Of a stretch of DNA of 64,000 nucleotides, positions 54,600 to 63,948 are shown one piece after another. Under the pieces are notes generated by a model. That model was given only the letters and a program-made list of their open reading frames with translations, was not told the DNA's origin and made no database searches. A program made the translations under genes and the position numbers. How positions within the stretch are numbered: the stretch's first letter is position 1; each line of letters opens with the position of its first letter. The DNA comes from Zygnema cylindricum (lineage: Eukaryota; Streptophyta; Zygnematophyceae; Zygnematales; Zygnemataceae), in assembly GCA_037447655.1 (NCBI GenBank), contig JBBHKE010001269.1, forward strand, positions 124,001 through 188,000. The letters are read 5' to 3'.

Positions 54600-55240
54600 T
54601 TCCCTACAGAAAATTAGCTTAGGGGAAGGCACAGGTTTGGTCATCATATTTGCTACCATCTCTCTATCTGGTCGTTACTCTAAACTGATTTTTTTTTTTT
54701 CTACTTTCTCTCTTACAAAGCTGAGCTTACTGTCCATATGTTTGGCTTTAAAATGATGTTTAGGATTGGCAGAAATAGCGATTGCTGCCTGATTATCACA
54801 AAAAAATTTATGCACACCACTCTTAAGGTGACCAAGCTCACAAAGCAAAGCTTTGACCCACATCAATTATTTTACAGCAGAGCAAGAGGCCATATACTCA
54901 GCCTCTATGGTGGACTGAGCAATAACTTTTTGTTGTTTGCTACTCCAACAGCAAGCCCCATCACCCACATATAATACATATCCAGAAGTGCATCTCCTCA
55001 TCGGAGCATCACCATAACTGGCATCACTCCAAGTAGTGATGTCAGTATTCTCCCCACCCAAATGCAACCATAGATCCCTAGATTCTATCAAATATCTAAG
55101 GACTCTCTAAGCTGCCTCTGAATCTCTCTTAGTGGGAGCATTTAGACTTATACTCAGCACTCCTACAACTGCAGCTAAATCCGGCCGGGTACAATTCATA
55201 AAATAGATTAGACTTCCCACTACTTGCCTGTAAGGAATAG
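54600..55240 (-). pseudogene. Copia B RNase H domain, interrupted
   Basis: Frames 54867-55091 (WSDASYGDAPMRRCTSGYVL...IEAEYMASCSA) and 54675-54866 (WVKALLCELGH...CDNQAAIAISANPKHHFKAK) contain the D-E-D residues of copia RNase H. A stop separates them. The end reads MVANMMTKPVPSPK, typical of the copia pol C terminus. Confidence 0.75.
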
Positions 55241-55311
55241 TCTGCATGAACTTCTGTACTTCAGGAGATAATTCCTTGTCTAAGACTATGACTCCTTCTT
55301 CCTCACTCCCC

Positions 55312-55950
55312 TCACTTCCCTTTCTTCAACTCCATTGGAGTTGTACAACTATTAGCTTTATCCATTTGAAATTTTTCAAGCATGTTCCCTATTGCTTCCT
55401 TTTGAGTCAATCTTATATTTTTTCTTTTTCGGTCTCTCTCTACTTGAATTCCCAAAATATATTTTGCTTCCCCCATATCCTTCATTTTAAATCTCCCCTT
55501 AAGATCGGTTTTCAGTTTATTAATTTTTTCCATTGATTTACTTAAGACAAGCAAATCATCAACAAAAATTGCAATAAATATAAAACCTTCCTCATCTTCG
55601 AAAACATAGATTGAGTGATCTGAGCTGATTCGGATATATCCCAGACCGGTAAGAAACTCATCAAGCTTCTTATTCCACTGTCGTGGCGCTTGTTTTAAAC
55701 CATAAAGAGAATTAATCAGCCGGCATACCTTACTCTCCTCTCCTTCCTCCACAAACCCTTCGGGTTGTCGCATGAAGATCTCCTCTTCCAATTCTCCATG
55801 CAAAAAGGCTATCTTGATGTTCATCTGGTGCACTTCCATGTCTTCCGCTGCTGCCAGGTTGAGAAGTATGCGGACGGAGGGAAATCTGACCACCGGGGCA
55901 AAGGTTTCCTCGTAGTCGATTCCCTCCTTTTGTGTAAATCCATTTGCCAC
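55312..55950 (-). CDS. Copia B reverse transcriptase
   Basis: 212 codons. Copia RT motifs: ANGFTQKEGIDYEETFAPVV, QMNIKIAFLHGELEEEIFM (motif A; usual DVKTAFL is NIKIAFL, so the first catalytic Asp is replaced), SLYGLKQAPRQW (motif B), IFVDDLLVLS (YVDD box, present), KMKDMGEAKYILGIQ. The lost Asp and nearby frameshifts argue against activity. Confidence 0.8.
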   Translation of the reverse strand: MANGFTQKEGIDYEETFAPVVRFPSVRILLNLAAAEDMEVHQMNIKIAFLHGELEEEIFMRQPEGFVEEGEESKVCRLINSLYGLKQAPRQWNKKLDEFLTGLGYIRISSDHSIYVFEDEEGFIFIAIFVDDLLVLSKSMEKINKLKTDLKGRFKMKDMGEAKYILGIQVERDRKRKNIRLTQKEAIGNMLEKFQMDKANSCTTPMELKKGK

Positions 55951-55994
55951 TAATCGGGCCTACTAGCGCTCGATTGTCTTATCTGGGTTCAGTT

Positions 55995-56507
55995 TTAATT
56001 TGAAAACCCACTTACAACCGATTGGTTTTCGGTTAGGTGGACATTCCACCAGCTCCCAAGTATCGGCTGCCATAATGAGGCCATCTCCTCATTGATGGCT
56101 GTCTTCCACTGGTTTCTTTCTGGACAAGTCATCGCCTCTTCATAAGTTTGAGGTTCATCTTGATGAGATAGTTTAGTTACCTTGTTATTAACCTGTTTTT
56201 CTTGTAGTCTTTTGCTACTTCTCCTTCCCCCCTCAAAATCTGAGGCCGGAATAGATGGTTCTCCTGGATTCTTTCGAACAAACTCGGCTTCTCCCCTATC
56301 CCTTGATTCTGAATCAATTTTCACCACGTCTTCCGCTTCGGGTAGAGTTGTCTCTGGAGTTTCCATAGCCGAGTCCTTTTCGGTCTGATTTGTATCTGCA
56401 AGAATGTCATCTTCTCTAAAACCTGGATAGTTAGGAAGCTCAAAGTAATCGGAATTTTCAGACTCAAATCTGATTTTTACTGACTTTGTATATTTGAAGG
56501 GATCCAA
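55995..56507 (-). CDS. Copia B integrase-RT linker and RT start
   Basis: 170 codons. Acidic linker (ELPNYPGFREDDIL...), then EPQTYEEAMTCPERNQWKTA plus INEEMASL, the opening of copia RT. A frameshift after SL (…NVHLTENQSVVSGFSN is out of frame) separates it from the RT body. Confidence 0.65.
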   Translation of the reverse strand: MDPFKYTKSVKIRFESENSDYFELPNYPGFREDDILADTNQTEKDSAMETPETTLPEAEDVVKIDSESRDRGEAEFVRKNPGEPSIPASDFEGGRRSSKRLQEKQVNNKVTKLSHQDEPQTYEEAMTCPERNQWKTAINEEMASLWQPILGSWWNVHLTENQSVVSGFSN

Positions 56508-56510
56508 TGA

Positions 56511-56870
56511 CTAAACTTCATCCATAACTACTAGATGCTTTACTAAGATTATATCTTCCCTTTTTAGATCATAAACTCTATATCCTTTAACATCCTCATC
56601 ATATCCTAATAAGTATCCCCGTTTTCCTTTAGGATCTAGCTTCCAATTAGACCGATCTGTATCTAGAGTGATTACTTGACTGCCGAAAACCTTTAAGTGA
56701 GATACGTCTGGTTTCCGGCTTGTCCATCTCTCATAAGGCGTTTGATCTTTTATAGCTGGAGTAAAAACTATATTTTTGAGGTAATTAGCACATTTCATTG
56801 ATTCTGCCCAAAACCTCTTTCTTATCTTTTATCTGACAACATACTTCTAGCAATATCACTTAGTGTGTCG
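56511..56870 (-). pseudogene. Copia B integrase C-terminal part
   Basis: ARSMLSDK, then after a frameshift KRFWAESMKCANYLKNIVFT...PYERWTSRKPDVSHLKVFGS...GYLLGYDEDVKGYRVYD, the conserved end of the copia integrase core. It inserted element DNA into the genome. It lacks the DDE residues upstream. Confidence 0.75.
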
Positions 56871-56871
56871 A

Positions 56872-58470
56872 GCGGGCTTGGGAACCAGGTGGTTCAGGTA
56901 AGATGTCCAAGGAGGTGTGCATGAGAAACCTGCAATCCACCCCAAATGCTGATGCTTCCCCGGATCCGTGACAATGCCCATCCTTGTTCATTACCCCCTC
57001 CCCCAGGGATATGCATAGATAGTAAGGAGGAATGGAGTGGAAAAGAAAAGTACCCTGTACCCCCCCAGATTTCTTGTACTACTCCGCTGGAAGCCCACGA
57101 AATGCCACACTCCCAGCTACTCTCCAAAGAATAGGAAGGAAATGAGAGTCGTCCGATCCTTTCCGCAAAACTCCGGACAAACCCAAAGATGACCACAAGA
57201 GTTTGCAAATAACTCCCACGCTGAAATATAGAAATAACAAATATCGACTTTTTAGATTAAACAATATCACCTTGCCCCAGAGAATGGAATTAAAGATAGA
57301 AATGAATGATAATGGTGAAGCCAATTCACATACCCCGGAGTGCAACGATGACCAAACTCAGTAGAAGAAAACCTCTCCCAATGGCTCCGAAGTCAAGTAT
57401 GAGTCTCCCTCAACCCTCCCGGTTCCACCGCAAGGATGTGACAAGACTCTTCTTAGTTTCAAACAGCAAAAGTCCAAACCGCCCAAAGAGGATATTGTGC
57501 CAACTACCCACCCGTGCTACGGTCTCCACAAAAGTCAATCCAAAACAAAGATGGCAATAGAGTCAACGACACAATGGAAACGTTCTCCAACACAAAGAGT
57601 GATTTAATTCTCTGGGGGTTTTCTCAGGGGACAGTACTGAAAAAGCAACCTGTCTCCTTCGGCCCCAAGTGCCTTATACAACCAGAGTTTGTCCTACTGC
57701 AAGTTCCAAAGTCAAAGCAATGTGACAAGCCAATCAGCGGCCAACCATTGTTATCGTACGAACATAACACCAAACAGACTGTACTACACTCAGGGCTAAA
57801 AGTTAGACGACTGGTCCCGGCTAGATTAGCGGCCGAGGGTCCTCCTATTATACACAAAATGGAAACAAAGTTCTGACTCGACGTGAAACCGCCTAACTTT
57901 GACCCAAAGTCATTAATGCTTGGCCCGCCTGTTGGGCCTAAACTAACATCCTACTGACAACTAACAGTAGGATCTATGGGATAATCCCAAAGGTTACGTG
58001 TCGTTCTCTAATGTATCCCTCTACTAGAGCTACATAGAACACACAATATAATAGAGCAGACGCTTTGCACCGGACTAACTCCGCCGTTCGGCCTCCGTTT
58101 CAGGTGAACTAAATTGCGTAGGGCTCCAGAGTGAAAATATAAAGATCTGATCCAGCTAGTTGTCCTCTTCCTTCTCCGTGCGCTAGAGTCCGTACAAAGT
58201 GGAATGAGGCCCCGGAACTCCAAGGAGTGCAAATGTGCCGACGATGCATACGAGCTTGACAGCTGTCGAGCGGGCCTGGGAACCGGGAGGTTCAGGTAAG
58301 ATGTCCAAGGAGGTGTGCATGAGAAACCTGCAATCCACCCCAAATGCTGATGCTTCCCCGGATCCGTGACAATGCCCATCTCTGTTCATTACCCCCTCCC
58401 CCAGGGATATGCATAGATAGTAAGGAGGAATGGAGTGGAAAAGAAAAGTACCCTATACCCCCCGAGATTC
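56872..58470 (-). repeat. 205-bp direct repeats flanking 1.19 kb; 3' end/LTR of gypsy element 2
   Basis: 56872-57070 and 58262-58470 are about 97% identical and in the same orientation. Each contains, on the minus strand, ccctgggggagggggta (polypurine-tract-like) then TGTCACGGATCCGGGG (a plausible LTR start) and ends CGCTCGACA. The intervening 1.19 kb is non-coding with a TATA-like ttgtataagg (minus, about 57680) and LTR-like composition. I read it as the 3' LTR of gypsy element 2 followed by the start of another copy; exact LTR borders are unresolved. Confidence 0.55.
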
Positions 58471-58484
58471 CCCCCCCCCCCCCT
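58471..58484 (-). repeat. Poly-G tract after the integrase ORF
   Basis: Fourteen consecutive G on the minus strand, 34 bases after the last pol codon. It could serve as, or derive from, a polypurine tract. Confidence 0.5.
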
Positions 58485-58517
58485 CTTAGTCCTATGTGAC
58501 TAAGAGGATTAGACATA

Positions 58518-58907
58518 TTAGCCGCCAAACTCGCAGTCCCCACAGAACCACGGATTTGCAAGTTGAGAGCGGGGCTCCCAATTCAGAGGTAGGCAGCAGT
58601 CATGCCACCCCTTGTGACAGTGTTCACACACCAACAGGAGGTTGGGTGCGGAGGACACATGGCAGGCAGAGGAACAGGCTGGAGGGTCTGCAAAATAAGG
58701 GAGGTGGAAAGTGGGTTCATCTTCTAACCCTCGCACATGGCAAGGGGCCACATTGATCTGTTTTTTTTTAATTTTGCGGCCATCCTTCCCCTCCAAGGTA
58801 AGAACCCCTTTGTTTGAGACCTCCACAACTTTCAGAATCACGCGTCCGGCCGAAATGTCCAAAGTATCCTTCTTCTGTTGCATGCGATACATTAAATCCC
58901 CGGGCAC
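58518..58907 (-). CDS. PHD-type zinc finger at the C terminus of the gypsy 2 integrase
   Basis: 129 codons in the integrase frame. An SH3/GPY-like beta segment (VILKVVEVSNKGVLTLEGKD) is followed by a Cys4-His-Cys3 cluster: CSSAC, CEHC, GWHDCC, then WFCGDC. The order C..C, C..C, H..C, C..C and the Trp before the last pair match a PHD finger, which in host proteins reads histone H3 tails. At this position many gypsy elements carry a chromodomain instead, so an insertion-targeting role is a reasonable inference. Confidence 0.7.
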   Translation of the reverse strand: MPGDLMYRMQQKKDTLDISAGRVILKVVEVSNKGVLTLEGKDGRKIKKKQINVAPCHVRGLEDEPTFHLPYFADPPACSSACHVSSAPNLLLVCEHCHKGWHDCCLPLNWEPRSQLANPWFCGDCEFGG

Positions 58908-58982
58908 AAATCGACGTTGCTGGGGGATATAATTGCCGCTCCGTCGTTGGGAATACCAGAGTTGATCTCTGTGCTGAGCATC

Positions 58983-60239
58983 CTATAAATTGCTCATGGC
59001 CAGAGGTATTTCCCGCTGAAATACCTTAGCCCGGTCGGCAATCAGTTTTTCTACAGTACCCCGGTTGTCCATCTCCGGAAGAACAACCGCCTGAGCCGAC
59101 GCAGCCCCTGGTAGGATGAGATGTCGGCCAAAGAGAATGACGTAAAGGCTATAGGAGTGGAGAGATGCCTGCTTGTTGAACCTGTACCCCATGGCAATCC
59201 AAGGCACCCGTGTGTCCCACTCCCCCAAATCCTCTTCAACCGCATATTTTCGTAGGGACCGCTTCACTGTCTCTACGCACCTCTCGGCCAAGCCGTCGGC
59301 TTGGGGGTGGTCTCGGCTGGTTAACATGTGGTCAATGAGGCACTTCTCCAGAAGGTTAGAAAATTCTCCGGCAAACTCGGACCCCTGATCCGTCAGAACT
59401 TTGGCTGGTGCTCCAAATTGAGACAACACTCTCTGCAAGAATGCGTCCGCGATTGCATTGGACTCCTTTCGGGAAAGAACCACCAATTTAATCCACTTAG
59501 AGAAGTGTTCAATCATGACCAGAACAAAACGGTCCCCCCTCTGGCTAGTGGGAAGTGGTCCTAGCAGATCTAGTGACCATCTGTAAAACATCCCCCGGAT
59601 GGGGAGGGAGTGAAGCTCAGTTCCACCCTTTTTGTCAAAAGCTGCTTTTACCCGGTCACAAGAAGGGCACGTTTGCACCACACGATTGACCTGGGCCCGC
59701 AACCCATGCCACCAATACGACCCTCTGACTAGCGAGATGGTTCGTTTCTGTCCGAAGTGCCCGCATTGCTGGTGAAGCCGAACAATGAGCGTTTCCTGAT
59801 CTGCTGGAGGAGGAACCACTTTCCTCGTCCCATCGGCCCATTTCCGGAGAAGGATGCCTCGGTCCCATTCATAAGCCGCCATTCGGTTCTGAACACGGGA
59901 CAATTGACTTCCGACAAGGTGGGATAGAGGAGAGCCTTTCTGGATAGATAGGAGGGAATTGCTGTCATTCCATATATCTTTCCGGCCGGCTCCAATGGGG
60001 GCCTGCCCCTCTACATCTGGAGCAAAAGTTGACAGTTCTCCTTCGGCCCGAGGCAGCCAAATAAAAGCAGAGGAAGCCCGGATAAGTCCCAGGCTGAGCT
60101 CAGGGTGTTCGTCATGTCGCGCCCCAGTAGAGTCTCTGGTGGAAGGGTCCGGATTTCTGCTGAGTCCGTCGGCATTCCCATGAATCTCCCCGGCTCTATG
60201 GATGATGCTGAAATCATATTCTTGAAGATGAGAACCCAT
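58983..60239 (-). CDS. Gypsy 2 RNase H end and integrase
   Basis: 418 codons. The opening GNADGLSRNP is the end of the RNase H/tether region, reached by a frameshift near 60240. HHCC zinc finger: LHQQCGHFGQKRTI...CPSCDRVK (H may be shifted). DDE core: SLDLLGPLPTS, LTDQGSEFAGEF, LAERCVETVKRSLRK. It inserts element DNA into chromosomes. The ORF ends at a TAG at about 58984, beyond which the frame continues unchanged into the PHD ORF, so integrase and PHD were one protein. Confidence 0.9.
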   Translation of the reverse strand: MGSHLQEYDFSIIHRAGEIHGNADGLSRNPDPSTRDSTGARHDEHPELSLGLIRASSAFIWLPRAEGELSTFAPDVEGQAPIGAGRKDIWNDSNSLLSIQKGSPLSHLVGSQLSRVQNRMAAYEWDRGILLRKWADGTRKVVPPPADQETLIVRLHQQCGHFGQKRTISLVRGSYWWHGLRAQVNRVVQTCPSCDRVKAAFDKKGGTELHSLPIRGMFYRWSLDLLGPLPTSQRGDRFVLVMIEHFSKWIKLVVLSRKESNAIADAFLQRVLSQFGAPAKVLTDQGSEFAGEFSNLLEKCLIDHMLTSRDHPQADGLAERCVETVKRSLRKYAVEEDLGEWDTRVPWIAMGYRFNKQASLHSYSLYVILFGRHLILPGAASAQAVVLPEMDNRGTVEKLIADRAKVFQREIPLAMSNL

Positions 60240-60352
60240 CTGGCCAGCTTTCCAGTCAACTTAGTGTTCTCCATGATCCATTTGAGGGACTGGTGATCCG
60301 TAATAAGGGTGAACTGTACTCTATAGAGGTAAGGCTGGAAGTGCTGGATGGC

Positions 60353-61870
60353 CTAAACCGCGGCGAGTAATTCCCCATAGTACCTGTTGTAATTCCCCTC
60401 GGCTTTGTTATTACTCCGGCTTGCGTAGGCAACTACATACTCAGCCCCTGCGTCGTCCAACTGAGCCAAAACTGCTCCCAATCCGAACCTGCTCCAATCT
60501 GTATAAAGAAAAAAAGACCGTTGGTGATCGGGCATCCGGAGCACAGGATCCTGTTTGAGGGAATCCTTCAGGAATTGGAACCCTATCTGCTGTTCTTCCT
60601 TCCACTGCCACTCCTGGTCCTTTCGCAACAATTGGTTCAATGGCTTAGCGTGGCTACTGAATTCAGGAATCAACCGCCGGTAATAGTTGGCAAGGCCCAG
60701 GAAAATACGAAGAGCAGAAATGTCCTGCAGGGGTGGAAGAGGGTCTAGGGCTGCCACCTTAACCATGTGGGGACCCATTGTCACGGGAGTCACCTCATGA
60801 CCCAGATAAATAATTTTCTGCACCCCAAAGATGCCCTTCCCTGGGTGACACTTTAAGCCCGCTGCTTGGAGTGCCCGGAGAACGATTTGTATGTGCTCCA
60901 AGTGTTCTTCGAATGTCTTGGAGAAAATGATAACATCGTCGATATAACACCGTGCGAAATCAATTCCCCGGAGAGCCTCGTCCATGGCCCGTTGGAATTT
61001 GGCAGGTGCACTCTTGAGGCCAAATGGCATGTACAGCCATTCATATAGCCTGGATCCGGCCCAAAAAGCAATCCTCTCTCGGTGTTTCGGCTCCATTCCA
61101 ATCTGGTGGAATCCATTTTTCATATCCAAAGTAGAGTAAATGGTAGCCCCAGCAAGAGGGTCGAAAATCTCTTCTGGGGTAGGCATACGATAACGGTCGG
61201 AGACAGTCGCCGCGTTGAGCATCGGATAGTCCCCACACATCCCGAAATCTACAGTTTTTCCGAAGAAGTCTTTCTTTGGCGGGAGCACGGTTGGTGAGGC
61301 AAACCCATGTAGTCGTGTACTCTCCTGAACCAGCCCAGCTTCCACCAAAGTCTGCACCTTTGAAGTGATGAACTCTTTCTCCTTGAAAATGAGAGGGTAC
61401 TGTTTCTGCCAAACAGTAGCCGTCTCGTCGATATGGTCAATCCGAAAAGGAGTTCCCTTATAGATCTCTACATCTTTGTAAGACAAGGCGAACACCTGCC
61501 AGTTCTCTTCTAACAGCTTGGAGAGCCGGGCCTTCTGCTGTGGGTCTAGCTGTTCACCTAGAGTCCAGTCCATCTTCCCGGGTTCCACTGCCGCCAATGC
61601 TTCCGGTGGTCTCCCCAAGAGAGAGATGTCGAAGTTCAGCTCTACCAGTGGGTCTGTCCTTTGTTCAGCTGTTAAAACGCTGCTGCTGACAACATCCTCT
61701 AGGCTGTCATGTTCTGAGACTCCGTTCCCCCCCACTAAGGAAACTCCTGGGTCCAGTGTGCCATTGCTCCCCCCCACTGAGGAAGTTCCTGGGAATTTGG
61801 TAAATGTGAAATTTTCCCTCTTTGTCTCTTTCCCCCCCTCAAGCTTTAGAGTTGCTTGCATGGCCAACAA
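60353..61870 (-). CDS. Gypsy 2 reverse transcriptase and RNase H start
   Basis: About 505 codons. RT motifs: TIYSTLDMKNGFHQIGM (motif A, Asp present), YMPFGLKSAPAKFQRAMDEA (motif B), RCYIDDVIIFS (YIDD catalytic box), YLGHEVT, and the connection RIFLGLANYYRRLIPEFS. RNase H opens with FFLYTDWSRFGLGAVLAQ. It copies element RNA into DNA and removes the template. It ends at TAG near 60351, and RNase H continues past that stop in frame (TDHQSLKW). All RT catalytic Asp residues are intact. Confidence 0.9.
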   Translation of the reverse strand: MLAMQATLKLEGGKETKRENFTFTKFPGTSSVGGSNGTLDPGVSLVGGNGVSEHDSLEDVVSSSVLTAEQRTDPLVELNFDISLLGRPPEALAAVEPGKMDWTLGEQLDPQQKARLSKLLEENWQVFALSYKDVEIYKGTPFRIDHIDETATVWQKQYPLIFKEKEFITSKVQTLVEAGLVQESTRLHGFASPTVLPPKKDFFGKTVDFGMCGDYPMLNAATVSDRYRMPTPEEIFDPLAGATIYSTLDMKNGFHQIGMEPKHRERIAFWAGSRLYEWLYMPFGLKSAPAKFQRAMDEALRGIDFARCYIDDVIIFSKTFEEHLEHIQIVLRALQAAGLKCHPGKGIFGVQKIIYLGHEVTPVTMGPHMVKVAALDPLPPLQDISALRIFLGLANYYRRLIPEFSSHAKPLNQLLRKDQEWQWKEEQQIGFQFLKDSLKQDPVLRMPDHQRSFFLYTDWSRFGLGAVLAQLDDAGAEYVVAYASRSNNKAEGNYNRYYGELLAAV

Positions 61871-62039
61871 CTGTGGAGCTTGTAGGTATGTTGTCCGTGA
61901 TTATGGAGACTGAAGGCTTGAGAATGCAAGAGAATGTTTCAGCACCCAGGAAATTGCATTTAAATCCATGTTTTGTCCGATTAAACTGCACCTTTTTGAA
62001 GCCGATACCCTGGCGCAGCTGTGGTTCCCTGTTGAAACC

Positions 62040-62417
62040 CTATTGCTTGTTATCCACATTCTGGGGAAGCGTGCGATGAGAGTTAGACATGGCGGACACC
62101 GGGAGTTGCTGTGGGTAAAGTTGGTGCAGCTGTTGCAGGCGGTACTCACTGACTGCACGGGCGTCCAGGTCAATCTCGACTGCCGAATAAGTTTCTATTT
62201 GGTATCCAGCTTTCAGGACGGCTTCCAGATCAGAACTAATGCCAGAAAATAGGGATAGAATCCTAAGTCCTGAAAGCGGGATTTGTAGTGACACCACTTG
62301 TCGATTAAAGTCTTTCCCTTTGTTAGGATCCGTTAGAAGTTCCGACCGAGGGACTTTTGCTGCTCCGGGTGATATTGCAGCCAAGCTCCTGTCCACTTCC
62401 TGCCGAAGTGTGGCCAT
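62040..62417 (-). pseudogene. Gypsy 2 methyltransferase N part (motifs I-III only)
   Basis: 125 codons. LRILSLFSGISSDLEAVLKA (motif I), YSAVEIDLDARAVSEYRLQQ (motif II), TLPQNVD (motif III), each alignable with gypsy element 1 (VVILDLFAGIE, YAVEIDALAR, ALPQDID). A stop follows at ~62040. None of the three frames down to the RT start shows the catalytic ECQG motif or motifs VI-X. The methyltransferase is thus internally deleted. Confidence 0.75.
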
Positions 62418-63217
62418 CTATACCAATCGGTTGTGATACTCCCTTTCCCACCGCTTGGAAATAGGGAATTGCTAGATAGAATCAGCGATATCGTTAGAGT
62501 ATTTGAACAGCTCCGAGGGGGTTGAGGCAGAGTAGACGGATAGCATCCAGACATAGGAACAGTCGTTTTTCCCCGGTTCCACAAATCCAAAGGGACCACC
62601 ACTTTTGTTCCTTCCGGATCCTCAAGGTCTGAGACTGTAACTTGTTCCTTCCATACGCTCAACTCCATGTTCAACCTTGTCCACGTAGCCATACCCAGCA
62701 AAATTTCAAATTGCTTACCTTCCACCACTAGGAAGGGAAGCCGAATCTGCACGTGCTGGCCTGCGTCGTCAGCAAATTCGATTTCCATGGCTTTTATGAT
62801 CCCATATACTGGTTGGCTGCCACTGCTGACTTTGCTCAAGCATATGTTACTTGGACTGATTTTTGGCCGGAGTTCCTCGGGCATTTGTTGTAACGCTGAT
62901 GTAGTTATTAAGTTTTGAAGAGCTTCGATATCCACCACTGCATTCTGGTACTCGCCGTATCCATTAAGTTTAAAATTTCCCGTCCTGTTGAGAATAAGAG
63001 CCACCGAAAGGGCCTTATAATCCCTATCTGCCATAGAGGTTTTTGGTTCTGCCGACATGAAGACTATCTTGGGCGGTTCTGCCAACGCGACCCTTTTCCT
63101 CCTAGTGTGAATTTCTTCCCCTAATGCCTGAATGAGGGTTTCTTCAGGCAGATTGTGGGAGGAAGCCAGCGTTTTGACATGTGTCAAGGCGTAGGGCATT
63201 AAGTGTCGTACTAGCAT
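62333..63217 (-). CDS. Gypsy 2 protease-like region
   Basis: 294 codons. Residues ~70-205 fit a retropepsin fold (GNFKLNGYGEYQNAVVDIEA..., LPFLVVEGKQFEILLGMATW), but DTG/DSG is replaced by DIE. The last ~45 residues after a likely frameshift (near 62460) overlap the methyltransferase ORF in another frame and are probably not real. It would process the polyprotein if active; with the catalytic triplet altered this is doubtful. Confidence 0.6.
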   Translation of the reverse strand: MLVRHLMPYALTHVKTLASSHNLPEETLIQALGEEIHTRRKRVALAEPPKIVFMSAEPKTSMADRDYKALSVALILNRTGNFKLNGYGEYQNAVVDIEALQNLITTSALQQMPEELRPKISPSNICLSKVSSGSQPVYGIIKAMEIEFADDAGQHVQIRLPFLVVEGKQFEILLGMATWTRLNMELSVWKEQVTVSDLEDPEGTKVVVPLDLWNRGKTTVPMSGCYPSTLPQPPRSCSNTLTISLILSSNSLFPSGGKGSITTDWYRWPHFGRKWTGAWLQYHPEQQKSLGRNF

Positions 63218-63342
63218 AACTGCCGGTTTGGAGGAAGGAGGGAGAGCTTTGGGTGATGAAATGGGTGAGTCCTCGTCTTCCGATTTCTCCTGTCCCCGCC
63301 CCTCTGCTTCCTCACTTTCTGCGTCAGAAGCAACCTGTCTCT

Positions 63343-63948
63343 TTAGGTTACTCCCCCCATTGCAGGTTCTGGTCGGGCATCCGCTTCCTGTTTCCCCTTA
63401 AGCTTCCGCAAAGCTTGCAGTTCTGTCTGTTCGTCGTGGCTGAGCGATGTTTCCCCGGCGAAAGCTGCAAAGTTGGCTCTGGATTTCACGGTAACAGCCT
63501 TTTCTCGTGCCTCGCTATTAACAAAATGATCATACAATTTCATAGCAGCCAATGAAATTTCTTCAGCTGCGGGATTCCGATCGTGTATAGCTTCACTGGC
63601 ACTCCAATTGTCCAGAGCTGCCTGTCCCGTTGGCCCGAAGGAATTTCGAACAGCGACATAATATTTGGTGGCCATAGCCGGTGTATCGATGGTGGACAGT
63701 TTGGTCTTATGGCAGAGGCTGGAGAGGCGGTTGAACAGCGTTTGAGGAGTTTCATTCTTCAAACAGCGGAAGTCTGTGAACTCCTTGATGGCAGTTTTGT
63801 TCCTTTCTGTGTAAAGGAGTCTCCAAGCGTCCAGAACAGTGGTAGAAGGATTAGGATTGGCAACCATCCGGGTGGCCGCTTCGGCTGCCTGTACAGCCTG
63901 AAGGTGGTTGACATAGGCCATGCCTTGGGCCTGAAGTTTCATATCCAT
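63343..63948 (-). CDS. Gypsy 2 Gag
   Basis: 201 codons. TVLDAWRLLYTERNKTAIKE...DFRCLKNETPQTLFNRLSSL...LKGKQEADARPEPAMGG resembles gypsy Gag (matrix/capsid-like). The true start may lie upstream, toward or beyond the window edge. No CCHC knuckle is present, unlike element 1. A Ser/Glu-rich stretch links it to the next ORF. Confidence 0.65.
   Translation of the reverse strand: MDMKLQAQGMAYVNHLQAVQAAEAATRMVANPNPSTTVLDAWRLLYTERNKTAIKEFTDFRCLKNETPQTLFNRLSSLCHKTKLSTIDTPAMATKYYVAVRNSFGPTGQAALDNWSASEAIHDRNPAAEEISLAAMKLYDHFVNSEAREKAVTVKSRANFAAFAGETSLSHDEQTELQALRKLKGKQEADARPEPAMGGVT

Larger units (their letters stand above)
54557..56870 (-). mobile_element. Ty1/copia element B, internal region, 5'-truncated
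   Basis: Minus-strand pol in copia order: end of integrase (56511-56870), linker (55995-56507), RT (55312-55990), RNase H (54640-55240). Gag, protease and the integrase core are missing. The right edge falls in the integrase at 56870, where a repeat shared with gypsy element 2 begins. Confidence 0.8.
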
